In this document: positions 9,541 through 17,813 of the stretch, one piece after another
Layout of the letters: each line of letters starts with the position of its first letter
Numbering within the stretch: the first letter of the stretch is position 1
NCBI RefSeq assembly: GCF_002280675.1
Contig: NZ_NCEN01000001.1
Coordinates: 1-64,000, forward strand
Length of the DNA: 64,000 bases
Direction: 5' to 3'
From: Novosphingobium sp. 32-60-15
Lineage (GTDB): Bacteria > Pseudomonadota > Alphaproteobacteria > Sphingomonadales > Sphingomonadaceae
Position numbers and translations under genes: made by a program
The notes under the pieces: model-generated
The model's input: the letters and a program-made list of their open reading frames with translations, nothing else
What the model was told of the DNA's origin: nothing
Database searches by the model: none

Positions 9541-10074
9541 CTACTCGTCCCACTGTATGAGATGGCTGATGTCGGTGCGTTCTTCGGGTTTACGTCCGGT
9601 GGTTGCAAGTCGCTGGACCGAGAGCCGGCCGCCTGTCTTGCTGAACTTGGTGAGGACTTCGATCACGCGGTCGTAATAGGTGCTTTCGATCCGCCAGACC
9701 CCGCCTTCACGGCGGTAAGTGTCGGTATAGATCGCGGTGCCGAAGGTGTGATCGTCTTTCTCGGTATCGATGAACACGTCTTGCAGATACCAGATGCCGG
9801 TTGCGGTGTTGTCGCCGGTGATCGCCACTTCGGGCATGATGCCGATGTGCATGGCCGCAGCGCCTGAATGGAACGAATTGGCGAGGAATTCGAGCATCGC
9901 CGCACGGCCTTTGAGCGAGACTTTGTACGTGCCGCCATTGTAAGTGCAGGCGACATTTTCAACGAAGATATCGGCAAGCAATGCCTGATCTCCGGTATCT
10001 ATGCCCCTGAAATAGCGGTGTTTGAGGACTTTGATTTCCTCGATGTCGGACAAGTGTTGCAGAGTGAATGGCAT
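9541..10074 (-). CDS. baiE: BaiE/Hsh2-like bile acid 7-alpha-dehydratase (NTF2/SnoaL fold)
   Basis: A 177-residue NTF2-fold protein that closely resembles clostridial BaiE by eye: IEEIKVLKHRYFRGID, then AMHIGIMPE, TATGIWYLQD and YTDTYRREGGVW follow in the same order and spacing. BaiE active-site residues Tyr30, Asp35, Tyr54, His83 and Arg146 appear to correspond to Y21, D26, Y45, H76 and R136. BaiE removes the 7-alpha-hydroxyl from 3-oxo-delta-4 bile acids to give delta-4,6 dienes; sphingomonads use an analogous enzyme (Hsh2) in aerobic bile-salt degradation. It is the last gene of the minus-strand hsa operon. C7 substrate specificity is inference from similarity. Confidence 0.85.
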   Translation of the reverse strand: MPFTLQHLSDIEEIKVLKHRYFRGIDTGDQALLADIFVENVACTYNGGTYKVSLKGRAAMLEFLANSFHSGAAAMHIGIMPEVAITGDNTATGIWYLQDVFIDTEKDDHTFGTAIYTDTYRREGGVWRIESTYYDRVIEVLTKFSKTGGRLSVQRLATTGRKPEERTDISHLIQWDE

Positions 10075-10080
10075 TGTGGA

Positions 10081-10611
10081 TCAGGCTTTCACTTCGTTGG
10101 CGTAAAGCTCTTCGGCACGGGCTTTCAAGGCGCGGGCGGAATCGTCAAAGGCCCGTTTTACCCACGGTCCGGCAAAGCGGAAGACGTGGATGCCATTGAT
10201 GCCGAGGAAGGCATCCGTGCTGAAATAGCGGCAGGATGCAGGGCTGGTCGCCTCGATCACCTGATCACGTCGGGCGGGGTAGGGCCATGCTTCGCTGTAG
10301 ACCATTTCCCATGACAGCAGGCGTTCGGGTTCGTTTGCGCAGATGAACTCGCAATTGGGCACGATGCTGCCGGGCACGGCATAGTTCAACAGCTTCATAT
10401 GGACAGCAGCGCCCATTTCCAGCGTGGATTCCGCTTTAACGCAGAACGGGTTCCATTCGTTGTAGCGCGGCAGATCGGTCAGCACCTGCCACACCACGCG
10501 GGCAGGGGCGGCAATTTCTACAGTATCGCTGACGGTTATGGCATCGGGATCAAGCCCTAATACCGGATCGTCAGAAAGCGTAGGGTGGCTTTTCATCCAG
10601 TCGAGCAGCAT
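10081..10611 (-). CDS. SRPBCC (START/polyketide-cyclase-like) family protein
   Basis: A 176-residue protein with the helix-grip pattern of the SRPBCC superfamily: ITVSDTVEIAAPARVVWQVL followed by DLPRYNEWNPF, and a long C-terminal helix (VKRAFDDSARALKARAEEL). ATG 10611 is chosen because AAGGA lies eight bases upstream; a longer frame exists. Such folds bind hydrophobic ligands, and the gene is wedged between the BaiE-like dehydratase (6 bp away) and an SDR (12 bp away), so a role in binding or turning over a steroid intermediate is possible. Exact function not recognised. Confidence 0.75.
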   Translation of the reverse strand: MLLDWMKSHPTLSDDPVLGLDPDAITVSDTVEIAAPARVVWQVLTDLPRYNEWNPFCVKAESTLEMGAAVHMKLLNYAVPGSIVPNCEFICANEPERLLSWEMVYSEAWPYPARRDQVIEATSPASCRYFSTDAFLGINGIHVFRFAGPWVKRAFDDSARALKARAEELYANEVKA

Positions 10612-10622
10612 GACAGAGTTCC

Positions 10623-11393
10623 TTATGCTGCGACCCAATCGCCGCCGTTGACATCAAGCATGGCGCCGGTGATTTCCGAGGCATAGTCCGAAAGCAGGAA
10701 ATAGACCGCCTTGGCACAATCGGCATCAGGCGGAATATGGCCCACCGGGATTTCGCTGGCGCGCTGGGTGCGGAAGGCCTCTGCGCCTTCGCCCAGCCCC
10801 TTGATAAAGCCTTCAAGCGGTGCGCCCATCATCCAGCCCATCAGCGCTGTGTTGACGCGGATGCCGGTGCCACCAAATTCAACCGCGAGATGCCGGGTCA
10901 TGTGATTGAGCGCGCCCTTGGCCATGCCATAGCCACCTTCGCCGGGCATCGGCTTGCGTGTGCACAGGGTAGAAATGTTGACGATGGAGCCTGCGCCTTG
11001 TGCTTTCATCGTCGGGTAGACGGCCATGGCCATGCGCAATGCGCCTGCCGCGCCCACGTTGAATGCCTGTAGCACTTGTTCGACATCATGGTCGATCAGC
11101 GGACCCCAATCGGGGTGGTAATAGGCCGAGTTGATCAGCCCATCGATGCGGCCCCATTTGCTGACAGCGGCTTGTGCGGCGGCTTTGCACTGGTCCATGT
11201 TGGTCACGTCGAGTGGTACAGCAATGGCCTCGCCACCTGCGGCGACGATTTCCTGCGCGACTTCTTCGATGGCCTGTTTGGAACGCGCGGTGACGACGAC
11301 TTTTGCGCCTTCACGCGCTGCGCCGCGACAGGCGGCTTGCCCCATGCCGGGACCAGCGCCTGTCACGATGACGACCTTGTCTTTCAGGATCAT
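10623..11393 (-). CDS. Short-chain dehydrogenase/reductase (SDR)
   Basis: A 256-residue classical SDR. TGAGPGMG at residues 11-18 is the cofactor motif, INSAYY replaces the usual NNAG, and the catalytic Tyr and Lys are in GGYGMAKGALN near residue 155, with Ser in NISTLC. GGGAGAG precedes ATG 11393. It lies between the BaiE-like dehydratase group and hsaF. A hydroxysteroid or hydroxyacyl dehydrogenase role is likely; the NNAG variation marks it as a distinct subgroup. Confidence 0.85.
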   Translation of the reverse strand: MILKDKVVIVTGAGPGMGQAACRGAAREGAKVVVTARSKQAIEEVAQEIVAAGGEAIAVPLDVTNMDQCKAAAQAAVSKWGRIDGLINSAYYHPDWGPLIDHDVEQVLQAFNVGAAGALRMAMAVYPTMKAQGAGSIVNISTLCTRKPMPGEGGYGMAKGALNHMTRHLAVEFGGTGIRVNTALMGWMMGAPLEGFIKGLGEGAEAFRTQRASEIPVGHIPPDADCAKAVYFLLSDYASEITGAMLDVNGGDWVAA

Positions 11394-11457
11394 GTGCTTC
11401 TCTCCCGGTATGGCGCGTGGACTTTTGTCCGTTTTCTTGCGCTGGTGTATGAGGGTA

Positions 11458-12498
11458 TCAGCCCTCGCGTTGTTTGATGATGTCGAGCGCGACGTCGACG
11501 ATCATGTCTTCCTGGCCGCCCACCATCTTGCGGCGGCCCAGTTCGACAAGGATCGTGCGCGTATCGATGCCGTATGTTTCGGCGGCCTTTTCAGCGTGGC
11601 GCAGGAAACTGGAGTAGACCCCGGCATAGCCAAGCGCCAAGGTTTCGCGGTCAACCCGCACAGGGCGATCCTGCATCGGGCGCACGATGTCTTCGGCGGC
11701 GTCCATCAGCATCATCACATCGCAGCCGTGGTTCCAGCCCTTGCGATCAGCGGCGGCGATGAACACCTCCAATGGCGCATTGCCCGCGCCTGCGCCCATG
11801 CCGGTAAGGCTGGCATCGATGCGCACCGCGCCGCATTGTGCAGCAACAATCGAATTGGCAACGCCCAGCGACAGGTTGTGATGGGCGTGCATGCCGCGCT
11901 GGGTTTCAGGCTTCAGCACGCGGTCATAGGCTTCGAACCGCGCGCGGACACCGTCCATATCGAGCGCGCCGCCGCTGTCGGTGACATAGATGCATTGCGC
12001 GCCGTAGCTTTCCATCAGCAAGGCTTGCTTGGCCAGCAGTTCAGGCTCGATCATATGGCTCATCATCAGGAAGCCAGACACGTCCATGCCCAGATCGCGT
12101 GCGATGCCGATGTGCTGCTTTGATACGTCGGCTTCGGTGCAGTGTGTGGCGACGCGGACCGAGCGGACGCCGATGTCATAGGCGCGCTTGAGTTCCTCGA
12201 CCGTGCCGACACCGGGCAGGATAAGGGTGGTGAGCACGCAAGTGGTCAGCACTTCGGCAACGGCTTCAAGCCATTCCCAATCGGTGTGCGCGCCAAAGCC
12301 ATAATTGAAGCTGGCACCAGAAAGGCCATCGCCATGCGCCACTTCGATGGCATCGACGCCCGCCTTGTCGATGGCAGAGGCAATCGCCTTGACCTGATCG
12401 ATGCCGTACATGTGGCGGATGGCATGCATGCCATCGCGCAGGGTGACGTCCTGGATATAGAGCTTGTCGCCAGCTTCCACGTTGAAGGTTGAGGTCAT
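11458..12498 (-). CDS. hsaF: 4-hydroxy-2-oxovalerate aldolase (HsaF/BphI type)
   Basis: A 346-residue class II pyruvate aldolase of the DmpG/BphI/HsaF family that splits 4-hydroxy-2-oxoacids into pyruvate and an aldehyde. The active-site start [13 protein letters not shown] (R21, D22, H25) and the metal-binding [11 protein letters not shown] near residue 205 are clear; length matches the family. ATG 12498 is preferred over an upstream frame because GGAGACC precedes it. The partner dehydrogenase hsaG is 13 bp upstream, as needed for substrate channelling between the two enzymes. In steroid catabolism it handles the 2-hydroxyhexa-2,4-dienoate-derived product of ring A. Confidence 0.95.
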   Translation of the reverse strand: MTSTFNVEAGDKLYIQDVTLRDGMHAIRHMYGIDQVKAIASAIDKAGVDAIEVAHGDGLSGASFNYGFGAHTDWEWLEAVAEVLTTCVLTTLILPGVGTVEELKRAYDIGVRSVRVATHCTEADVSKQHIGIARDLGMDVSGFLMMSHMIEPELLAKQALLMESYGAQCIYVTDSGGALDMDGVRARFEAYDRVLKPETQRGMHAHHNLSLGVANSIVAAQCGAVRIDASLTGMGAGAGNAPLEVFIAAADRKGWNHGCDVMMLMDAAEDIVRPMQDRPVRVDRETLALGYAGVYSSFLRHAEKAAETYGIDTRTILVELGRRKMVGGQEDMIVDVALDIIKQREG

Positions 12499-12511
12499 TT
12501 CCGGGTCTCCT

Positions 12512-13450
12512 TCAAGCGGCCGCTGCGGCCATGCGGCGCGCGGCAAGCAGTTCGCCCGTGGCTTTGGCGGCGGCGGTCATGATGTCGAGGTTGCCCGAAT
12601 AGCTGGGAAGGTAATCGCCCGCGCCTTCGACTTCGAGCATGATCATCGATTTGACGCCGGAGAATTCGCCTTGGCCGGGGATCTTCAGCTTGTTGTTATC
12701 GCCATAGCGTTCGAACTGGACTTCCTGCTTCAAGCGGTAGCCCGGAACGTATTTCTGCACTTCGGCGACCATGTCCTTCACCGATTGGCGGATCGCGTCC
12801 TCGTCCGCGCCTTCGGACAGGGTGAACACGGTATCGCGCATGATCATCGGTGGTTCGGCGGGGTTCAGGATGATGATCGCCTTGCCGCGTGTTGCGCCGC
12901 CCACTTCTTCGATGGCGCGGGCGGTGGTGCGGGTAAATTCATCAATATTGGCGCGGGTGCCGGGGCCTGCCGAGCGCGAGGACACTGATGCGACGATTTC
13001 GGCATAGTGCACTTTGCCGACGCGGCTGACAGCAGCCACCATCGGGATTGTGGCCTGTCCGCCGCAAGTGACCATGTTGACGTTCGACGCGCCCAGATTG
13101 GCTTCCATGTTGACCGGCGGGACGATGAATGGGCCGATGGCGGCGGGTGTAAGATCGACCACCTGAATGCCATCGGCGCGCAAAGCTTCATCGTGGACCT
13201 TGTGAGCATAGGCGCTGGTGGCATCGAACGCGATGCCGATGTCCTTGTAAAGCGGGTGTTTGCGCAGGCCCTCAAGGCCTTCGTGTGTGGTGGCGATGCC
13301 ATGTTCGCGCGCCATGGCAAGCCCTTCCGACTTTTCGTCGATACCCACGACGATGGCCAGTTCCATGTTCTGCGGATATTTGATCATTTTCATCATCAGA
13401 TCGGTGCCGATATTGCCCGAACCGATGATTGCGGCCTTAACCCGTGCCAT
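12512..13450 (-). CDS. hsaG: Acylating acetaldehyde/propionaldehyde dehydrogenase (HsaG/BphJ type)
   Basis: A 312-residue NAD-dependent acylating aldehyde dehydrogenase that forms acyl-CoA from the aldehyde released by HsaF. The Rossmann motif [13 protein letters not shown] starts at residue 6 and the catalytic Cys is C129 in [14 protein letters not shown] 13450 follows AAGGAT. In ring-A degradation the aldehyde is propionaldehyde and the product propionyl-CoA. It sits between hsaE and hsaF in the order E-G-F, the same gene set as in actinobacterial hsa clusters. Confidence 0.95.
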   Translation of the reverse strand: MARVKAAIIGSGNIGTDLMMKMIKYPQNMELAIVVGIDEKSEGLAMAREHGIATTHEGLEGLRKHPLYKDIGIAFDATSAYAHKVHDEALRADGIQVVDLTPAAIGPFIVPPVNMEANLGASNVNMVTCGGQATIPMVAAVSRVGKVHYAEIVASVSSRSAGPGTRANIDEFTRTTARAIEEVGGATRGKAIIILNPAEPPMIMRDTVFTLSEGADEDAIRQSVKDMVAEVQKYVPGYRLKQEVQFERYGDNNKLKIPGQGEFSGVKSMIMLEVEGAGDYLPSYSGNLDIMTAAAKATGELLAARRMAAAAA

Positions 13451-13461
13451 TGCCAATATCC

Positions 13462-14256
13462 TTATACGAAGTTTGCAACGCACGTGCCCAAGGGGCCGCT
13501 GGCGTCGCTCAAAATCATTTCAAACCGGTCACCTTTGGCCGCAGGGGCCAATGGAACCAGGCTGCCCGACAGGATCACATCGCCTGCATTCAGCGTGACG
13601 CCATAAGCGCCAAGGGTGTTGGCCAGCCACGCCACTGCCTGTGCCGGATCACCCTGCACGGCATGGCCATAGCCTTCTGACAGGGCCTCGCCGTTCTTGG
13701 TCACGGCGACGTGCAGATTGGGCAGATCAAGCCCTGATGGGTCAAGCCGCTCCTTGCCGATTACATAGACGCCGCAGCTTGCGTTGTCCGATACGGTATC
13801 GACGATCTTGATCTTCCAGTCATCAATCCGGCTGTCGACGATTTCAAAGCAGGGCGCGATGCTTTCGGTGGCGGCCAGAACGTCGGCAGCGGTCACGCCG
13901 GGGCCGTTGAGGCTGCTTTTGAGAATGAACGCGATTTCCGCTTCGGCACGCGGGGCGATCAGGCCTTTGGCGTCAATATCGATGTCGCCTTCGACATGCA
14001 TCCAGTCGGTCAGGAAACCGAAATCGGGCTGGTGGACGCCCAGCATATCCTGCACGGCCTTGCTGGTAACGCCGATTTTCTTGCCCACCACCTTTTCCCC
14101 GTCGGCCACGCGGCGCGACAGGAAATCGAGGTTGATCGCATAGGCATCATCGAGGGTGAGCGACGGGTCCTGTTCGATCAGCGGGGTGATGGTTTTGCGC
14201 TGGCGCAGGGCTTCGTAAAGCGCGGCTCCGAACTTTTCGATCTTATCGGCGGGCAT
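13462..14256 (-). CDS. hsaE: 2-hydroxyhexa-2,4-dienoate hydratase (HsaE/MhpD type)
   Basis: A 264-residue member of the fumarylacetoacetate-hydrolase-like hydratase family. [16 protein letters not shown] and [13 protein letters not shown] are signature segments of MhpD/BphH/HsaE, which hydrates the dienoate to 4-hydroxy-2-oxohexanoate. ATG 14256 overlaps the end of hsaD by 14 bases in another frame, which implies translational coupling; a longer start at MNSTP is possible. It is directly upstream of hsaG and hsaF, completing the lower ring-A route. Confidence 0.94.
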   Translation of the reverse strand: MPADKIEKFGAALYEALRQRKTITPLIEQDPSLTLDDAYAINLDFLSRRVADGEKVVGKKIGVTSKAVQDMLGVHQPDFGFLTDWMHVEGDIDIDAKGLIAPRAEAEIAFILKSSLNGPGVTAADVLAATESIAPCFEIVDSRIDDWKIKIVDTVSDNASCGVYVIGKERLDPSGLDLPNLHVAVTKNGEALSEGYGHAVQGDPAQAVAWLANTLGAYGVTLNAGDVILSGSLVPLAPAAKGDRFEMILSDASGPLGTCVANFV

Positions 14257-15073
14257 TGAGAAACTCGATGGCGTAGGCGTTGAATTCATCGGCGCGTTCA
14301 ACCTGTACCCAGTGGCCGGTGCGGGCAAAGGTAATGGCGCGCACATCGGGGCAATGGTCAAGGAACAGGCGCGCGTGGGCCTCGGGGCAGAACTCGTCGT
14401 TCAGGCCCCAGAGCACGAAGACCGGTTGGGTGATTTCGGGCAGGCGCGGCGACAGATCGGGCGTGCGCATGCGCATCAGCACATCCTTGGGCTGGGTGCG
14501 CGCCACTTCAAAGCGTTCGGCCACCAGTGCATCGGGGATGTTGGGGGCAAAATCGGGGTGGACCAGATTGCTGACAAGGCGCTTCTGTTCGGCCAGATTG
14601 AAATCGGGGCTGCCGAAGTTCGACATCATCTTGGCAATGCCGGGCATCACGAAATAGCTTTCGCGTTCCGCCACGCAGCCCGGTGCCATCAGCACGAGAT
14701 TGCGGGTGAAGCCGGGGTGATCCAGCGTCATCAGCAGGGCAATGCCGCCGCCCAGCGAATTGCCGACCAGACTGGCCGAGGTGATGCCGTGGGCAAGCAA
14801 TGCTTCATAAAGCGTGTCGGTGAACAATTGCAGCGTGTAATCAATGCCTTCTGGCTTTGATGATCCGCCATAGCCGATTAGATCGGGCAGGATTACGCGA
14901 TAACCGGCATCCACGAAAGCATCTATGTTCGAGCGGAAGTTTGACGCGCCCGATGCGCCGGGACCGCTGCCGTGGATGAACACGACGGCAGGCGCGGCTG
15001 CATCGCCCGCTTCTGCAATGACGATATCATATCCGCCCGAAACGCGGTGCGTTGTGGTGGCAATCTCAGCCAT
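14243..15073 (-). CDS. hsaD: Meta-cleavage product hydrolase (HsaD type)
   Basis: A 276-residue alpha/beta hydrolase that cleaves a C-C bond in the ring-A meta-cleavage product (4,9-DSHA) to give HIP-type acid and the dienoate. Catalytic triad: S106 in GNSLGGG, D226 in WGLNDEF, H254 in RTGHWVQ. The oxyanion-hole HGSGPGASG at residues 34-42 is the family signature. It overlaps hsaE and follows hsaA by 14 bp. The extradiol dioxygenase that makes its substrate, hsaC, is not in this operon but at 42342. Confidence 0.95.
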   Translation of the reverse strand: MAEIATTTHRVSGGYDIVIAEAGDAAAPAVVFIHGSGPGASGASNFRSNIDAFVDAGYRVILPDLIGYGGSSKPEGIDYTLQLFTDTLYEALLAHGITSASLVGNSLGGGIALLMTLDHPGFTRNLVLMAPGCVAERESYFVMPGIAKMMSNFGSPDFNLAEQKRLVSNLVHPDFAPNIPDALVAERFEVARTQPKDVLMRMRTPDLSPRLPEITQPVFVLWGLNDEFCPEAHARLFLDHCPDVRAITFARTGHWVQVERADEFNAYAIEFLNARR

Positions 15074-15087
15074 GAGTTACGCTCCGG

Positions 15088-16299
15088 TCAAAGGAAGGTG
15101 AAGCCGGGAGCCTGCCCGCCCATCGCGCCGACAACGTCGCCGGTGCGGTTGGCCGGATCATTGGCGACGTGGGCGCGACCGGCATGCAGATCGAGCCAGG
15201 GCTGGAGGATCGGGCTGGAGTTATAGATTGCACGGCCGCCCAGAAGCTTGACCATATCATCCACCAGATCGGCCATGCGGCGCACCACACTGGCCGAATT
15301 ATAGGCATAGAGCGTGCGCTTTTCCATCGGGATAGCCTCGCCGCGCTCGGCAATGTCCATCAGGTCTTCGAAGGTGACGCGAAGGGTGGTTTCCATTTCG
15401 CTGACTTCGGCATGGGCGCGGGCGATGGCGGCCATCAGGAAGGGGTCATCTTTCGACGCCTTGCCGGTGTTGGTTGAAACGCGACTTGCGGCAATCTCGC
15501 GCGCGGCCGTGATTGCAGCACGCGCGCCGCCGAAGGCTGCGGTCGATACCGAGCGCATGAACACTTGCGCCCATGGCAGGGTGTAGAGCGGGCCGGTGTT
15601 GGTTTCCTGCCCCGGATTGGCGCAGAGGAAGCCATCGACTGAACGGTGGGTGCGGTGTTCGGGCACGAAAACGTCGTCCACAATCACATCATGGCTGCCG
15701 GTGCCCTGAAGGCCGAAGACATGCCAGCAGTCGGTGTCGATGGTGTAGTCGGCACGGGGCACAAGGAATGCGCGCATATCGGGCGCACCGCCGGGTTCGG
15801 TTGGCGGCACAAGCGCGCCCAGAACCACCCATTGGCAGTGCACCGATCCGGTGGAAAAGCCCCAGCGACCGGACAGGCGGAAGCCGCCTTCGACAGGCGT
15901 TACCTTGCCGACGGGTTGATAGGAAGAGGATACCAGCGTCGAGGTATCATCGCCCCAGACTTCTGCCTGGGCCTGTTCATGGAACAGCGCGATTTCATAG
16001 GGGTGGCAGCCCACCACGCCATACATCCAGCCGGTGGACATGCAGCCTTCGGCAAGGGCCTTCTGCACATCGTAAAAGACGTTGGGGTGCATTTCATAGC
16101 CGCCCCAACGCTTTGGCTGAAGGATGCGGAAAAAGCCCGCCTCGTGCATTTCTGCAATGGATTGAGCCGAAACGTCGCGGTTTGCCACACAGGCGCGCGA
16201 ACGTTCGCGCAAGGTCGGGATCATCGCGCGGGCGCGGGCCACGAGTTCCTGCCCCGAGGGGTAAGCGTCCAACTGCGGCAAGGCGACTGCGCTGGCCAT
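15088..16299 (-). CDS. hsaA: Flavin-dependent 3-HSA hydroxylase oxygenase component (HsaA type)
   Basis: A 403-residue acyl-CoA-dehydrogenase-fold monooxygenase of the HsaA/HpaB-like group, which hydroxylates the phenolic ring A of 3-hydroxy-9,10-secosteroids using reduced flavin. Matching segments include GFFRILQPKRWGGYEMHP, GRWGFSTGSVHCQWVVLG and GLQGTGSHDVIVDDVFVPEHR. GGAGAG lies nine bases before ATG 16299. It is first in the minus-strand hsa operon and is preceded by a -35/-10 pair and the shared dyad at 16348-16377. No HsaB flavin reductase gene is seen. A second HsaA-like protein is encoded divergently at 16644. Confidence 0.9.
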   Translation of the reverse strand: MASAVALPQLDAYPSGQELVARARAMIPTLRERSRACVANRDVSAQSIAEMHEAGFFRILQPKRWGGYEMHPNVFYDVQKALAEGCMSTGWMYGVVGCHPYEIALFHEQAQAEVWGDDTSTLVSSSYQPVGKVTPVEGGFRLSGRWGFSTGSVHCQWVVLGALVPPTEPGGAPDMRAFLVPRADYTIDTDCWHVFGLQGTGSHDVIVDDVFVPEHRTHRSVDGFLCANPGQETNTGPLYTLPWAQVFMRSVSTAAFGGARAAITAAREIAASRVSTNTGKASKDDPFLMAAIARAHAEVSEMETTLRVTFEDLMDIAERGEAIPMEKRTLYAYNSASVVRRMADLVDDMVKLLGGRAIYNSSPILQPWLDLHAGRAHVANDPANRTGDVVGAMGGQAPGFTFL

Positions 16300-16345
16300 A
16301 ATTCAGGTCTCTCCAAACCGAATCAACATGCATTGGATTGCACTG

Positions 16346-16393
16346 CATTCGTAATTTATATTTGCATCGGATACGCAAATCGTCAATTAAAAA
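16346..16393 (-). promoter_or_regulatory. hsaA promoter with TGCGTA-N18-TACGAA dyad (site 1)
   Basis: On the minus strand TTGACG (16386-16381) and AAATAT (16363-16358) are 17 bp apart and could be -35 and -10 boxes, about 50 bp before hsaA. The dyad arms TTCGTA (16348-16353) and TACGCA (16372-16377, plus-strand reading) straddle the -10 and the spacer, so a bound protein would cover the promoter. About 41 of 48 positions match the region at 41435-41482 upstream of another minus-strand flavoprotein gene. Confidence 0.7.
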
Positions 16394-16590
16394 CCCATAA
16401 TCCTTTCAAAAGCGGTAAGTTGGTACTTTTTGCACATCAAGAAGTGCGGTCTAGTGGGAAGAGCGTCCTGCACTTGTGGCATGTGCGGACGCGCGGGCGC
16501 TGTGCGGGCAAGTGCCCCTTTGGGCAAACCGGTGCTTTTGGCAGTTTTACAAATGCAAAGTTTGGTTTATTCGTTAATCAAAGCTACTAA

Positions 16591-16620
16591 TGCGTAATGT
16601 TAGAAGAATCTGTTTACGCA
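16591..16620 (+). promoter_or_regulatory. Perfect TGCGTA-N18-TACGCA dyad (site 2)
   Basis: Arms TGCGTA at 16591-16596 and TACGCA at 16615-16620 are exact reverse complements with an 18-bp spacer. The site ends 23 bp before the ATG of the second hsaA-like gene, so it lies at or downstream of the transcription start. Confidence 0.7.
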
Positions 16621-16643
16621 CAGATTGGATGGGAGTTGAGGGT

Positions 16644-17756
16644 ATGGCGATTTCGTCGAAAACGCTGGAACTTGTAGCGGAACATGCCGCGCAGGGGCGC
16701 AAGGCGCGGCGCATTTCGGAAGAGGTGGTTGTTGCGCTGCGTGAAGATGGCTTCTTCCGGCATTTCACGCCTGTCAGCCACGGCGGCACCGGCGGGACGC
16801 CGCAGGACTTTTTCATCGATCAGATCGCCATTGCCGAACGCGACATGAGCACCGCGTGGGCGCTGGGCATTGTGGCAGTCCACAATTACCAGATCGCGCT
16901 GATGGCACCGCAGGCGCAGGACGAGGTCTTTGCAGATGGCCCCGATGCCATGATCTCAAGCTCGTACAATCCGGTTGGCGCCAAGGCCAAGGCAGTAGAC
17001 GGCGGCTTCATGCTCTCGGGGCGCTGGGGCTGGTCAAGCGGGTGCCTGCACTGCAACTGGGTACTGCTTGGCGGGGTTATCCCCGGTGACGGCTATCGCA
17101 CGTTTCTGGTGCCAGCCAGCGATTACCGGATTGATGACACATGGTACACGATGGGCCTGCAAGGCACCGGATCGAATGATATCGTGATTGATGAGCCGGT
17201 GTTCGTGCCCGAACATCGCACGCACAAGCAGATGGACGGGTTCAATTCAGTCCATCACCAGTCTGATCCGGTTTACGATCTGCCATGGGCGCAAGTGTTC
17301 ATCCGCGTGGTCAACACCAGCGCCATTGGTGCGGTTCGCCATGCGTTGAGCCTGTTCAAGGACCGCGTGGGTCTTTCATCCACTGACATGAGCAAAAGCG
17401 CGACCGATCCTGATGTGCTGGACCGGATTGCCCGGGCATCCAACCTTGCCGAAGAAAGTCTGGCCGTGATGGTCAGCAATTTCAAGGCGATGGAAGCGGT
17501 GCAATGGAAGCCTGCGATCGAGGACCGCGTGCGCTATCGCTATCAGGCAAGCCTTGTGGCGGATCGCTGCATTGAGGCGATGGATCTGCTTATGGACGTG
17601 GCCGGTGGCCGTTCGGTTTACAGCGACAGCGCGTTTCAGGAATTGTGGCGCGATGTCCGCATGTCCCGCGCGCATGTGGCCAATAATCCGGTCGGCTTTG
17701 CCCGCAATTATGCCACTGTGCTGATGGGCGGCCAGAACGGCGATTATTTCTTGTGA
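16644..17756 (+). CDS. Second HsaA-like flavin-dependent monooxygenase
   Basis: A 370-residue paralogue of HsaA: GFFRHFTPVSHGGTGGTPQ, GRWGWSSGCLHCNWVLLGG (the WSSGC seen in characterised HsaA), GLQGTGSNDIVIDEPVFVPEHR, and a C-terminal SRAHVANNPVG. ATG 16644 follows GGGAG at 16631; ATG 16629 is an alternative. It is monocistronic, divergent from hsaA and has its own dyad operator. It could be the main 3-HSA hydroxylase, serve a differently substituted seco-steroid, or hydroxylate another ring; the sequence cannot decide. Acyl-CoA dehydrogenase activity is unlikely because the HsaA-specific segments dominate. Confidence 0.87.
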   Translation: MAISSKTLELVAEHAAQGRKARRISEEVVVALREDGFFRHFTPVSHGGTGGTPQDFFIDQIAIAERDMSTAWALGIVAVHNYQIALMAPQAQDEVFADGPDAMISSSYNPVGAKAKAVDGGFMLSGRWGWSSGCLHCNWVLLGGVIPGDGYRTFLVPASDYRIDDTWYTMGLQGTGSNDIVIDEPVFVPEHRTHKQMDGFNSVHHQSDPVYDLPWAQVFIRVVNTSAIGAVRHALSLFKDRVGLSSTDMSKSATDPDVLDRIARASNLAEESLAVMVSNFKAMEAVQWKPAIEDRVRYRYQASLVADRCIEAMDLLMDVAGGRSVYSDSAFQELWRDVRMSRAHVANNPVGFARNYATVLMGGQNGDYFL

Positions 17757-17761
17757 TCCAT

Positions 17762-17797
17762 CCGGTGGCTTGGGCAATGCAAGGCCCAAGCCACCGG
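17762..17797. terminator. Perfect 14-bp hairpin between convergent genes
   Basis: CCGGTGGCTTGGGC (17762-17775) and GCCCAAGCCACCGG (17784-17797) pair perfectly around an 8-base loop, five bases after the second hsaA-like stop and before the convergent ene-reductase. It should act as a two-way transcription stop although no T run follows. Confidence 0.7.
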
Positions 17798-17813
17798 TCT
17801 TGGCGGGCCGGTA

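Larger units (their letters stand above)
16300..16643. promoter_or_regulatory. Divergent control region between the two hsaA-like genes (344 bp)
   Basis: No gene is seen here. The AT-rich ends each hold one TGCGTA/TACGCA dyad (16348-16377 facing hsaA, 16591-16620 facing the second hsaA-like gene), while the middle (about 16440-16545) is GC-rich without recognisable features apart from GCACTTG at 16470 and CAAGTGC at 16509. The dual dyads suggest both directions are controlled by the same regulator. Confidence 0.7.

Noticed and set aside
16470..16515. GCACTTG and CAAGTGC as a hairpin or regulatory RNA
   Set aside because: Seven-base arms 32 bases apart in a GC-rich stretch; no further structure or conserved RNA pattern was seen.
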